Part shown: one piece after another, positions 1 to 11,075 of the stretch
How positions within the stretch are numbered: the stretch's first letter is position 1
Layout of the letters: the number at the start of each line of letters is the position of its first letter
Assembly: GCA_027627225.1 (NCBI GenBank)
Contig: CM051029.1
Coordinates: 18,033,656-18,097,655 of the forward strand
Origin: Congeria kusceri
Lineage: Eukaryota > Mollusca > Bivalvia > Myida > Dreissenidae
Length of the DNA stretch: 64,000 bases
Direction of reading: 5' to 3'
Notes under the pieces: generated by a model
Told to the model about the DNA's origin: nothing
Database searches by the model: none
Seen by the model: only the letters and a program-made list of their open reading frames with translations
Translations under genes and position numbers: made by a program

Positions 1-336
1 AGGGACCTGTTCACAAATTGACGAATTAACATTTTTTCAACTTTTTGTCACAGATTCCCAAAATAAAAGAACAGTGTATACAAGGGAGCGAATTAACACT
101 ACGGACATAGAAATGTACTGTAGATACAGTTTCATTTATGAGTAATCATCAGTTGAAATTGACAAAATTATAAAGCGTTTGTAATGCTAAACGATGAACT
201 AATTTGACAAAATTATAAAGCGTTTGTAATGCTAAATGATGAACTAATTTGGAATGTTTCTGTTGTTTTTATTAAAATTGTTAAGACATTTAATGGCATA
301 CTTAAAAAATGCAAAAAATTCTGTGAACAGGTCCCT
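1..336. mobile_element. Foldback/MITE element with 16-bp terminal inverted repeats
   Basis: The window opens with AGGGACCTGTTCACA and the reverse complement of that end, TGTGAACAGGTCCCT, lies at 322-336. The interior is AT-rich and contains an internal duplication around 160-240 (ACAAAATTATAAAGCGTTTG twice). The stretch TAAGACATTTAATGGCATAC near 284-303 is the reverse complement of a stretch at 19375-19395, so the element belongs to the same family as the tRNA-bearing copy at 19337-19740. No coding capacity. The left end coincides with the window edge, so a target duplication cannot be checked. Confidence 0.7.
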
Positions 337-640
337 TTAAATAGCCAGATCAGTTCTGTGAACAGGTCCCTTTAAATAGCCAGATCAGTTCTGTGAACAG
401 GTCCCTTTAAATAGCCAGATCAGTTCTGTGAACAGGTCCCTTTAAATAGCCAGATCAGTTCTGTGAACAGGTGCCTTTAAATAGCCAGATCAGTTCTGTG
501 AACAGGTCCTTTTAAATAGCCAGATCATTTCTGTGAACAGGTCCCTTTAAATAGCCAGATCAGTTCTGTGAACAGGTCCCTTTAAATAGCCAGATCAGTT
601 CTGTGAACAGGTCCCTTTAAATAGCCAGGTCAGTTCTGTA
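316..640. repeat. 35-bp tandem array, about nine copies, made from the end of the preceding element
   Basis: The unit is the terminal inverted repeat of the element at 1-336 (TTCTGTGAACAGGTCCCT) followed by 17 bp ending in AGCCAGATCAG. Copies are nearly identical, with single-base changes such as GGTGCC near 470 and GGTCCTTT near 507. The last copy degrades at about 640. There are no unique spacers. Confidence 0.93.
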
Positions 641-810
641 ATACCATTACGGCACTCATGTTTAATCCTTTTTGTTCAAACTGGCACTTATTATTTAAGC
701 TCGGACAAATGTACCTGACACTGACCTTAATATGCATGAACATATTAAAAAATCTGTTACAATGAAAATACTGGAGTTGTGTTAATTGATGAAATAGCAG
801 CTCACTGCAA

Positions 811-1195
811 CCCTTCTCGAATAAGTGTATTTAAGACGTATTTAATGCGTATTAAACGCTGCGGTATTGGCACCATAAAATACACTTTAAGTTTTTTCTG
901 TAATTTTTCTACATTTTTTACAAAAAAGTGTAATAATGCGATAGAAAATGCACTGAGGGTTTATTTTTCGAAGATATAGTGTATTTGTCAAGGAGAAATA
1001 TACACTTTAAATGCAGTTAAGTGTGTTAATGCAGGAAAAATGCAGAACATATACACTTTATTTTTATAATAAGTGTATTTTTTCTGCATTTTCGAGTACA
1101 ATTAATACGTATTAAATGCAGAAAAAATACGGTGCCAATACCACAGCATTTAATACGCATTAAATACGTCTTAAATACACTTATTCGAGAAGGGG
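811..1195. mobile_element. Palindromic MITE-like element, 65-bp inverted arms
   Basis: The left arm (811-875, starting CCCTTCTCGAATAAGTG) and the right arm (1131-1195, ending CACTTATTCGAGAAGGG) are reverse complements with only a few mismatches. The interior is AT-rich and contains further inverted stretches around 1045-1130. The right arm abuts the first unit of the large 35-bp array. No protein is encoded; a 66-codon open frame here has no recognisable features. Confidence 0.75.
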
Positions 1196-4100
1196 TGGTA
1201 TCCACAAAGCATCTTAATACAGTTCAGGGGTGGTATTCACAAAGCATCTTAATACGGTTCAGGTGTGGTATTGACAAAGCATCTTAATACAGTTCAGGGG
1301 TGGTATTCACAAAGCATCACAGTTCAGGCGTGGTATCCACAAAGCATCTTAATACAGTTCAGGGGTAGTATTCGCAAAGCATCTTAATACAGTTCAGGGG
1401 TGGTATCCACAAAGCATCTTAATACATTTCAGGGGTGGTATTCACAAAGCATCTTAATACATTTCAGGGGTGGTATTCACAAAGCATCTTAATACAGTTC
1501 AGGGGTGGTATTCACAAAGCATCTTAATACAGTTCAGGGGTGGTATTCACAAAGCATCACAGTTCAGGGGTGGTATTCACAAAGCATCTTAATACAGTTC
1601 AGGGGTGGTATTCACAAAGCATCTTAATACAGTTCAGGGGTGGTATCCACAAAGCATCTTAATACAGTTCAGGGGTGGTATTCACAAAGCATCTTAATAC
1701 AGTTCAGGGGTGGTATTCACAAAGCATTTTAATACAGTTCAGGGGTGGCATTCACAAAGCATCTTAAGGGAAATACAGTTCAGGGGTGGTATCCACAAAG
1801 CATCTTAATACAGTTCAGGGGTGGTATTCACAAAGCATCTTAATACAGTTCAGGGGTGGTATCCACAAAGCATCTTAATGCAGTTCAGGGGTGGTATTCA
1901 CAAAGCATCTTAATACAGTTCAGGGGTGGTATTCACAAAGCATCTTAATACAGTTCAAGGGTGGTATTCACAAAGCATCTTAATACAGTTCAGGGGTGGT
2001 ATTCACAAAGCATTTTAATACAGTTCAGGGGTGGTATCCACAAAGCATCTTAATACAGTTCAGGGGTGGTATTCACAAAGCATCTTAATACAGTTCAGGG
2101 GTGGTATCCACAAAGCATCTTAATACAGTTCAGGGGTGGTATTCACAAATCATCTTAATACAGTTCAGGGGTGGTATTCACAAAGCATCTTAAGGGAAAT
2201 ACAGTTCAGGGGTGGTATCCACAAAGCATCTTAATACAGTTCAGGGGTGGTATTCACAAAGCATCTTAATACAGTTCAGGGGTGGTATCCACAAAGCATC
2301 TTAATACAGTTCAGGGGTGGTATCCACAAAGCATCTTAATACAGTTCAGTGGTGGTATTCACAAAGCATCTTAATACAGTTCAGGGGTGGTATCCACAAA
2401 GCATCTTAATACAGTTCAGGGGTGGTATTCACAAAGCATCACAGTTCAGGGGTGGTATTCACAAAGCTTCTTAAGGGAAATACAGTTCAGGGGTGGTATC
2501 CACAAAGCATCTTAATACAGTTCAGGGGTGGTATTCACAAAGCATCTTAATACGGTTCAGGTGTGGTATTCACAAAGCATCTTAATACAGTTCAGGGGTG
2601 GTATTCACAAAGCATCACAGTTCAGGGGTGGTATCCACAAAGCATCTTAATACAGTTCAGGGGTGGTATTCACAAAGCATCACAGTTCAGGGGTGGTATT
2701 CACAAAGCATCTTAATACAGTTCAGGGGTGGTATTCACAAAGCATCTTAATACAGTTCAGGGGTGGTATCCACAAAGCATCTTAATACAGTTCAGGGGTG
2801 GTATTCACAAAGCATCTTAATACAGTTCAGGGGTGGTATTCACAAAGCATCTTAATACAGTTCAGGGGTGGTATTCACAAAGCATCTTAATACAGTTCAG
2901 GGGTGGTATTCACAAAGCATCTTAATACAGTTCAGGGGTGGTATCCACAAAAGCATCTTAATACAGTTCAGGGGTGGTATCCACAAAGAATCTTAAAGGA
3001 AATACAGTTCAGGGGTGGTATTCACAAAGCATCTTAATACAGTTCAGGGGTGGTATTCACAAAGCATCTTAATACAGTTCAGGGGTGGTATTCACAAAGC
3101 ATCTTAATACAGTTCAAGGGTGGTATTCACAAAGCATCTTAAGGGAAATACAGTTCAGGGGTGGTATTCACAAAGCATTTTAATACAGTTCAGGGGTGGC
3201 ATTCACAAAGCATCTTAAGGGAAATACAGTTCAGGGGTGGTATCCACAAAGCATCTTAATACAGTTCAGGGGTGGTATTCACAAAGCATCTTAATACAGT
3301 TCAGGGGTGGTATTCACAAAGCATCTTAATGCAGTTCAGGGGTGGTATTCACAAAGCATCTTAATACAGTTCAGGGGTGGTATTCACAAAGCATCTTAAT
3401 ACAGTTCAAGGGTGGTATTCACAAAGCATCTTAATACAGTTCAGGGGTGGTATTCACAAAGCATTTTAATATAGTTCAGGGGTGGTATCCACAAAGCATC
3501 TTAATACAGTTCAGGGGTGGTATTCACAAAGCAAATTAATACAGTTCAGGGGTGGTATCCACAAAGCATCTTAATACAGTTCAGGGGTGGTATTCACAAA
3601 TCATCTTAATACAGTTCAAGGGTGGTATTCACAAAGCATCTGAAGGGAAATACAGTTCAGGGGTGGTATCCACAAAGCATCTTAATACAGTTCAGGGGTG
3701 GTATTCACAAAGCATCTTAATACAGTTCAGGGGTGGTATCCACAAAGCATCTTAATACAGTTCAGGGGTGGTATCCACAAAGCATCTTAATACAGTTCAG
3801 TGGTGGTATTCACAAAGCATCTTAATACAGTTCAGGGGTGGTATCCACAAAGCATCTTAATACAGTTCAGGGGTGGTATTCACAAAGCATCTTAATACAG
3901 TTCAGGGGTGGTTTTCACAAAGCATCTTTAGGGAAATACAGTTCAGGGGTGGTATCCACAAAGCAACTTAATACAGTTCAGGGGTGGTATTCACAAAGCA
4001 TCTTAATACGGTTCATGTGTGGTATTCACCAAGCATCTTAATACAGTTCAGGGGTGGTATTCACAAAGCATCACAGTTCAGGGGTGGTATCCACAAAGCA

Positions 4101-7100
4101 TCTTAATACAGTTCAGGGGTGGTATTCACAAAGCATCTTAATACAGTTCAGGGGTGGTATCCACAAAGCATCTTAATACAGTTCAGGGGTGGTATTCACA
4201 AAGCATCTTAATACATTTCAGGGGTGGTATTCACAAAGCATCTTAATACAGTTCAGGGGTGGTATTCACAAAGCATCTTAATACAGTTCAGGGGTGGCAT
4301 TCACAACGCATCTTAATACAGTTCAGAGGTGGTATTCACAAAGCATCTTAATACAGTTCAGGGGTGGTATTCACAAAGCATCTTAATACAGTTCAGAGGT
4401 GGTATTCACAAAGCATCTTAATACAGTTTAGGGGTGGTATTCACAAAGCATCTTAATACAGTTCAGGGGTGGTATTCACAAAGCATCTTAATACAGTTCA
4501 GGGGTGGTATCCACAAAGCATCTTAATACAGTTCAGGGGTGGTGTCCACAAAGCATCTTAATACAGTTCAGGGGTGGTATTCACAAAGCATCACAGTTCA
4601 GGGGTGGTATTCACAAAGCTTCTTAAGGGAAATACAGTTCAGGGGTGGTATCCACAAAGCATCTTAATACAGTTCAGGGGTGGTATTCACAAAGCATCTT
4701 AATACGGTTCAGGTGTGGTATTCACAAAGGATCTTAATACAGTTCAGGGGTGGTATTCACAAAGCATCACAGTTCAGGGGTGGTATCCACAAAGCATCTT
4801 AATACAGTTCAGGGGTGGTATTCACAAAGCATCACAGTTCAGGGGTGGTATTCACAAAGCATCTTAATACAGTTCAGGGTGGTATTCACAAAGCATCTTA
4901 ATACAGTTCAGGGGTGGTATCCACAAAGCATCTTAATACAGTTCAGGGTGCTATTCACAAAGCATCTTAATACAGTTCAGGGGTGGTATTCACAAAGCAT
5001 CTTAATACAGTTCAGGGGTGGTATTCACAAAGCATCTTAATACAGTTCAGGGGTGGTATTCACAAAGCATCTTAATACAGTTCAGGGGTGGTATCCACAA
5101 AAGCATCTTAATACAGTTCAGGGGTGGTATCCACAAAGACATCTTAAGGGAAATACAGTTCAGGGGTGGTATTCACAAAGCATCTTAATACAGTTCAGGG
5201 GTGGTATTCACAAAGCATCTTAATACAGTTCAGGGGTGGTATTCACAAAGCATCTAATACAGTTCAAGGGTGGTATTCACAAAGCATCTTAAGGGAAATA
5301 CAGTTCAGGGGTGGTATTCACAAAGCATTTTTAATACAGTTCAGGGGTGGCATTCACAAAGCATCTTAAGGGAAATACAGTTCAGGGGTGGTATCCACAA
5401 AGCATCTTAATACAGTTCAGGGGTGGTATTCACAAAGCATCTTAATACAGTTCAGGGGTGGTATTCACAAGCATCTTAATGCAGTTCAGGGGTGGTATTC
5501 ACAAAGCATCTTAATACAGTTCAGGGGTGGTATTCACAAAGCATCTTAATACAGTTCAAGGGTGGTATTCACAAAGCATCTTAATACAGTTCAGGGGTGT
5601 ATTCACAAAGCATTTTAATACAGTTCAGGGGTGGTATCCACAAAGCATCTTAATACAGTTCAGGGGTGGTATCACAAAGCATCTTAGTACAGTTCAGGGG
5701 TGGTATTCACAAAGCATCTTAATACAGTTCAGGGGTGGTATTCACAAAGCATCTTAAGGGAAATACAGTTCAGGGTGGTATCCGCAAAGCATCTTAATAC
5801 AGTTCAGGGGTGGTATTCACAAAGCATCTTAATACAGTTCAGGGGTGGTATCCACAAAGCATCTTAATACAGTTCAGGGGTGGGTATCCACAAAGCATCT
5901 TAATACAGTTCAGTGGTGGTATTCACAAAGCATCTTAATACAGTTCAGGGGTGGTATCCACAAAGCATCTTAATACAGTTCAGGGTGGTATTCACAAAGC
6001 ATCACAGTTCAGGGGTGGTTTTCACAAAGCATCTTTAGGGAAATACAGTTCAGGGGTGGTATCCACAAAGCATCTTAATACAGTTCAGGGGTGGTATTCA
6101 CAAAGCATCTTAATACGGTTCAGGTGTGGTATTCACCAAGCATCTTAATACAGTTCAGGGGTGGTATTCACAAAGCATCACAGTTCAGGGGTGGTATCCA
6201 CAAAGCATCTTAATACAGTTCAGGGGTGGTATTCACAAAGCATCTTAATACAGTTCAGGGGTGGTATTCACAAAGCATCTTAATAGAGTTCAGGGGTGGT
6301 ATTCACAAAGCATCTTTATACATTTCAGGGGTGGTATTCACAAAGCATCTTAATACAGTTCAGGGGTGGTATTCACAAAGCATCTTAATACAGTTCAGGG
6401 GTGGCATTCACAACGCATCTTAATACAGTTCAGAGGTGGTATTCACAAAGCATCTTAATACAGTTCAGGGGTGGTATTCACAAAGCATCTTAATACAGTT
6501 CAAGAGGTGGTATTCACAAAGCATCTTAATACAGTTTAGGGGTGGTATTCACAAAGCATCTTAATACAGTTCAGGGGTGGTATTCACAAAGCATCTTAAT
6601 ACAGTTCAGGGTGGTTCCACAAAGCATCTTATACAGTTCAGGGGTGGCATTCACAAAGCATCTTAATACAGTTCAGAGGTGGTATTCACAAAGCATCTTA
6701 ATACAGTTCAGGGGTGGTATTCACAAAGCATCTTAATACAGTTCAGGGTGTATTCACAAAGCATCACAGTTCAGGGGTGGTATTCACAAAGCATCTTAAT
6801 ACAGTTCAGGGGTGGTATTCACAAAGCATCTTAATACAGTTCAGGGGTGGTATCACAAAGCATCTTAATACAGTTCAGGGGTGGTATCACAAAGCATCGA
6901 TTCAATACAGTTCAGGAGGTGGTATTCACAAGCATCACAGTTCTGGGGTGGTATTCACAAAGCATCACAGTTCAGGGGTGGTATCCACAAAGCATCACAG
7001 TTCAGGGGTGGTATTCACAAAGCATCACAGTTCAGGGGTGGTATTCACAAAGCATCACAGTTCAGGGGTGGTATTCACAAAGCATCCTTAATACAGTTCA

Positions 7101-7860
7101 GGGGTGGTATTCACAAAGCATCTTAATACAGTTCCAGGGGTGGTATTCACAAAGCATCTTAATACAGTTCAGGGGTGGTATCCACAAAGCATCTTAATGC
7201 AGTTCAGGGGTGGTATCCACAAAGCATCTTAATACAGTTCAGGGGTGGTATCACAAAGCATCTTAAGGGAAATACAGTTCAGGGGTGGTATTCACAAGCA
7301 TCTTAATACAGTTCAGGGGTGTATCCACAAAGATCTTAATACAGTTCAGGAGTGGTATTCACAAAGCATCTTAATACAGTTCAGGGGTGGTATCCACAAA
7401 GCATCTTAATACAGTTCAGGGGTGGTATTCACAAAGCATCACAGTTTAGGGGTGGTATTCACAAAGCATCACAGTTCAGGGGTTCTATTCACAAAGCATC
7501 TGAAGACAGTTCAGGGGTGGTATTCACAAAGCATCTTAATACAGTTCAGGGGTGGTATCCACAAAGCATCTTAATACAGTTCAGGGGTGGTATCCACAAA
7601 GCATCTTAATACAGTTCAGGGGTGGTATCCGCAAAGCATCTTAAGGGAAATACAGTTCAGTGGTGGTATTCACAAAGCATCTTAATACAGTTCAGGGGTG
7701 GTATTCATAAAGCATCTTAATACAGTTCAGGGGTGGTATCCACAAAGCATCTTAATACAGTTCAGGGGTGGTATTCACAAAGCATCTTAATACAGTTCAG
7801 GGGTGGTATCCACAAAGCATCTTAATACAGTTCAGGGGTGGTATCCACAAAGCATCTTCA
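1193..7860. repeat. 6.7-kb satellite, 35-bp unit (about 190 copies), with length variants and higher-order duplication
   Basis: The unit is GGGGTGGTATTCACAAAGC followed by ATCTTAATACAGTTCA. Three length classes are intermingled: the 35-bp form, a 28-bp form lacking CTTAATA (CAAAGCATCACAGTTCAG), and a 40-bp form with AAGGGAAAT inserted. The long variants sit near 1767, 2192, 2475, 2998, 3146, 3217, 3648, 3940, 4627, 5145, 5292, 5366, 5757, 6038, 7267 and 7644. Blocks of about 2.15 kb recur, for example 2475 to 4627 and 2998 to 5145. The many short open frames here are artefacts of repetition. From about 6600 the copies carry more indels. Confidence 0.97.
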
Positions 7861-8462
7861 GTTCAATTTTATCCTTAGGCCAGAATTTTTGTATTTCTTG
7901 GTTCTCGGACATTTTTTGGAGAAGTGTCTGGTTGGAGGAGGGAAAAAAATGAAAATAAATAAACATCAATACAGACTTGAGTAAATTAATAACTACACGA
8001 ATGGAAATGGGCATATATATTAAAATCTTAATGCATTTTTTTTTATTACTTACAAAAATCATATTACACAACATTAACTTGACATTAATATTTTTTTTGC
8101 ATTCCGTGTGACAGGTTGAAACCCTTTTCACTTGGTCATTTTTATGATATTGGTTACATTCTACAATAATTTTTTTTGCTTTTTGAAAAAAATCGGGTCT
8201 GGGGATCTGAAAACCAAGAAATAAAAAAACTATCCTTATCCTTAAATCTTCAAACTCCCTTAATTGTATCATTCCATATAGAAACAGTTCAGTCTTTTCA
8301 GTTACATGTTAAAATGACATTGAAATTAAAATGTAATTTGAGAAATATAAAAAATACATACGCATGTGTTCATTTTGTAAAGAAAGGCAATACATTCAAA
8401 TTTTTCACTCAAGTGAAAATATTTGAGAAGTTAGTTAAGATGCTTTGTGTATACGGCCCCTG
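7835..8462. mobile_element. MITE whose terminal inverted repeat matches the satellite unit
   Basis: The last satellite unit runs into unique AT-rich sequence at 7860. At 8435-8461 the sequence TTAAGATGCTTTGTGTATAC followed by GGCCCC is the reverse complement of the satellite core with about 3 mismatches in 25. The intervening 0.6 kb has no homopolymer tail and no plausible gene; the frames of 146 and 96 codons here are overlapping, opposite-strand and low-complexity. I read it as a non-autonomous DNA element. Confidence 0.7.
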
Positions 8463-9301
8463 GTAACATTAAACTTGTGAAACACGTGCACGAACAAAAC
8501 CAAGTACAAATAAAGCAAACCATTCAAGCGCGTAAGTTATGTTGATCAAATTCATTTTTGTTCAAACTGACACATATTAAAGCTGGGACAATTGTACCTG
8601 ACACTGACCTTTATGCATGATAGTAGCTCACTGAAAATACAGATATGGGGTGGTATCCACAAAGCATCTTAAGTTCAATTTTATCCGTATCCTTAAATCT
8701 GCAAACTTCCATAACTGAATCATTCCATATAGAAACAGTTTAGTATTTTCAGTTACATGTTAAAATTGCATTGGTATTAAAATATATTTTTAGAAATTTA
8801 CAAAAACATACGCTTGTGTTCATTTTGTAAAGAAAGGCCCTTGGTAACATTAAACTTGTGAAACACGTGCACGAACAAAACCAAGTACAAATAAAGCAAA
8901 CCATTCAAGCGCGTAAGTTATGTTGATCAAATTCATTTTTGTTCAAACTGACACATATTAAAGATGGGACAATTGTAACTGACACTGACCTTTATGCATG
9001 ATAGTAGCTCACTGAAAATACAGATATGGGGTGGTATCCACAAAGCATCTTAAGTTCAATTTTATCCGTATCCTTAAATCTGCAAACTTCCATAACTGAA
9101 TCATTCCATATAGAAACAGTTTAGTATTTTCAGTTACATGTTAAAATTGCATTGGTATTAAAATATATTTTTAGAAATTTACAAAAACATACGCTTGTGT
9201 TCATTTTGTAAAGAAAGGCCCTTGGTAACATTAAACTTGTGAAACACGTGCACGAACAAAACCAAGTACAAATAAAGCAAACCATTCAAGCGTGTAATTT
9301 A
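8458..9301. repeat. Tandem duplication of a 381-bp unit, two full copies plus a partial third
   Basis: The segment starting CCTTGGTAACATTAAACTTG recurs at about 8458, 8838 and 9219, a period of 381 bp. Each full copy holds one satellite-type core (GGGGTGGTATCCACAAAGC near 8647 and 9028), so the unit spans one MITE end plus its flank. Copies are almost identical. Confidence 0.9.
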
Positions 9302-9376
9302 TGTTAATCAAATTCATGAGTATCAGATTGATGTGTTCGAGCTATAACATAAAAAAAGGATGTTTGTTTGTTTCAG

Positions 9377-9434
9377 GCGGCACATTGTTATATCCACATG
9401 GCAGCTTTGGTCGCAGAATATCTCAAGAAACGAG
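9377..9434 (+). CDS. Isolated DOCK-family (Zizimin/DOCK9-like) exon in the DHR2 region
   Basis: A 58-nt exon with a pyrimidine-rich acceptor (TTTGTTTCAG) and a GTACGG donor. It translates as AAHCYIHMAALVAEYLKKR, which resembles the segment C-V-H-V-x-A-L-V-A-E-Y-L in the DHR2 guanine-exchange domain of DOCK9/10/11 (recalled, not searched). DOCK proteins activate Rho GTPases (Cdc42 for the Zizimin group). Entry phase is 0 and exit phase 1. I found no other DOCK exon in the window, so it is either part of a long-intron gene whose other exons lie outside, or an orphan fragment. Confidence 0.6.
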
Positions 9435-10809
9435 GTACGGTCCTCAACCCTTGCATTTAGAAATGACACTCTATTTTGCCCTAAAGCTTTCACTGTTTTT
9501 CCCAAACATGCCACTTAATTCTTACATGTTGATCATTTTCTTGTTACATAAGTTGATGTTTGGCACAAATTGAGTTTGATTACTGTGGAATCACTTGAAC
9601 TGCGGGGTACACATTTCACACAAATGTGATCGCGGTCATATTCGCGTGGGCTTTAATTACTGCAAACCCGATTTTGAAAACAAAAGTCATTTGTGTTTTA
9701 CAAACAACCACAGTCGGCCCTCCTTACAATGGCGCGATTTAATTGGGGACGGATCTTTTTTTAGTGATAACCCTACTGATTATAGCGGAATACTCGGTTT
9801 CTGACTCCGACACAATTTATTTGGGAACCAATTGATAGAATAAACGTCAAATGGTTTCGTTAAAGCAACAATGAGAAGCCTCCTTGCGTCATTCTTTGTG
9901 AAAGACCCGCTTGATTTCTTAATCGCTTTAAAATAGATTCTTTATGCACGTAGACCGGTTCTAGCCAGCTGTACAGTGTAGTTGTGATAATCTTTTTCAC
10001 GCATCCATTACTTCATTACATTCAAACTACAAGTCCATAATTGAGATTATAGAACTAATTCATGTTTGTTTTAAGTGATAGTACGATAATAGGCTGGGGT
10101 GCAACCTGGACCTAGTCCATGGAAAACTAATGTGAAACTTAGAATCAGCACTCAAAATCAGCATTCCATCGCTGACTTTTTTGTTAGAAATTGATCCGCC
10201 ATGAATGCATATCAAATTGCTATTAATTAATGTTCACGTACACACAAGTATACTACTCTTGATAAAGACGTTTTTGTTTGTTCGTTTGGGTTAACACATA
10301 TTCATTGTGCTTAAATTACAAAAAGGTAAATAAATAATGTATTTATTAATTATAGATTTACATGTTCTTTTTAATTATTTATAAAACGGACAAAATAAAT
10401 GAAACAATACATTTAAAGTCTACAAAACACGACAATACGTACATGACTGTATCGTTCAGTAACGTAATATATACGGTCACCACCGAGGTTCGTTTTAACG
10501 GAAATTCAATATAGCAACATTTTTAGCGGGAACTGATTGTGTCGTTACGAGGGCTGACTGTACGTATCGTTTGATCTGTGTAATGCATGACACTGCAGAA
10601 CGCTTGTAGAGGGTCCTATTATGACAGCTTGTTTATTGCAAATTACATGTATCGGTACTATATTGGGCTTTTATAAATTGATAACAGAGGTCCACTTCTG
10701 CACAATAGGGGTCTCAGTATAGTACGAGACCACGTATAATTTATATCATGGCGTGTCAGACTGTCACCTTTTTGATAATTGAATGCCGACTTAAATATAG
10801 CGTTCCACA
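9435..10809. other. Non-coding stretch, nothing recognised
   Basis: AT-rich sequence following the DOCK-like exon. Open frames of 60-90 codons occur, but none has splice-consistent extension or family similarity. It is presumably intronic or intergenic. Confidence 0.5.
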
Positions 10810-11075
10810 TCGGGGTACGTAATGTTTACTTGTGAAAACATACTGTCATCTTGTGCACATTACCTTGTGAAAACATACCGTCATCTTGTGCACATTACCT
10901 TGTGAAAACATACCGTCATCTTGTGCACATTACCTTGTGAAAACATACCGTCATCTTGTGCACATTACCTTGTGAAAACATACCGTCATCTTGTGCACAT
11001 TACCTTGTGAAAACATACTGTCATCTTGTGCACATTACCTTGTGAAAACATACACGTCATCTTGTGCACATTACC
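10810..11075. repeat. 35-bp tandem array, about seven copies
   Basis: The unit is CTTGTGAAAACATACCGTCA followed by TCTTGTGCACATTAC. Copies start near 10829, 10864, 10899, 10934, 10969, 11004 and 11039. The array stops exactly where the inverted transposase-core copy begins (11076). Read on the minus strand it adds a repetitive VHKM-containing tail to the open frame entering from 12248. Confidence 0.93.

Noticed and set aside
1193..7860. CRISPR-like array
   Set aside because: Units are contiguous with no unique spacers, lie in a eukaryotic context, and there are no cas genes.
7832..8466. Overlapping opposite-strand frames of 146 and 96 codons
   Set aside because: Low-complexity, antisense to each other, and inside a MITE with no splice-consistent context.
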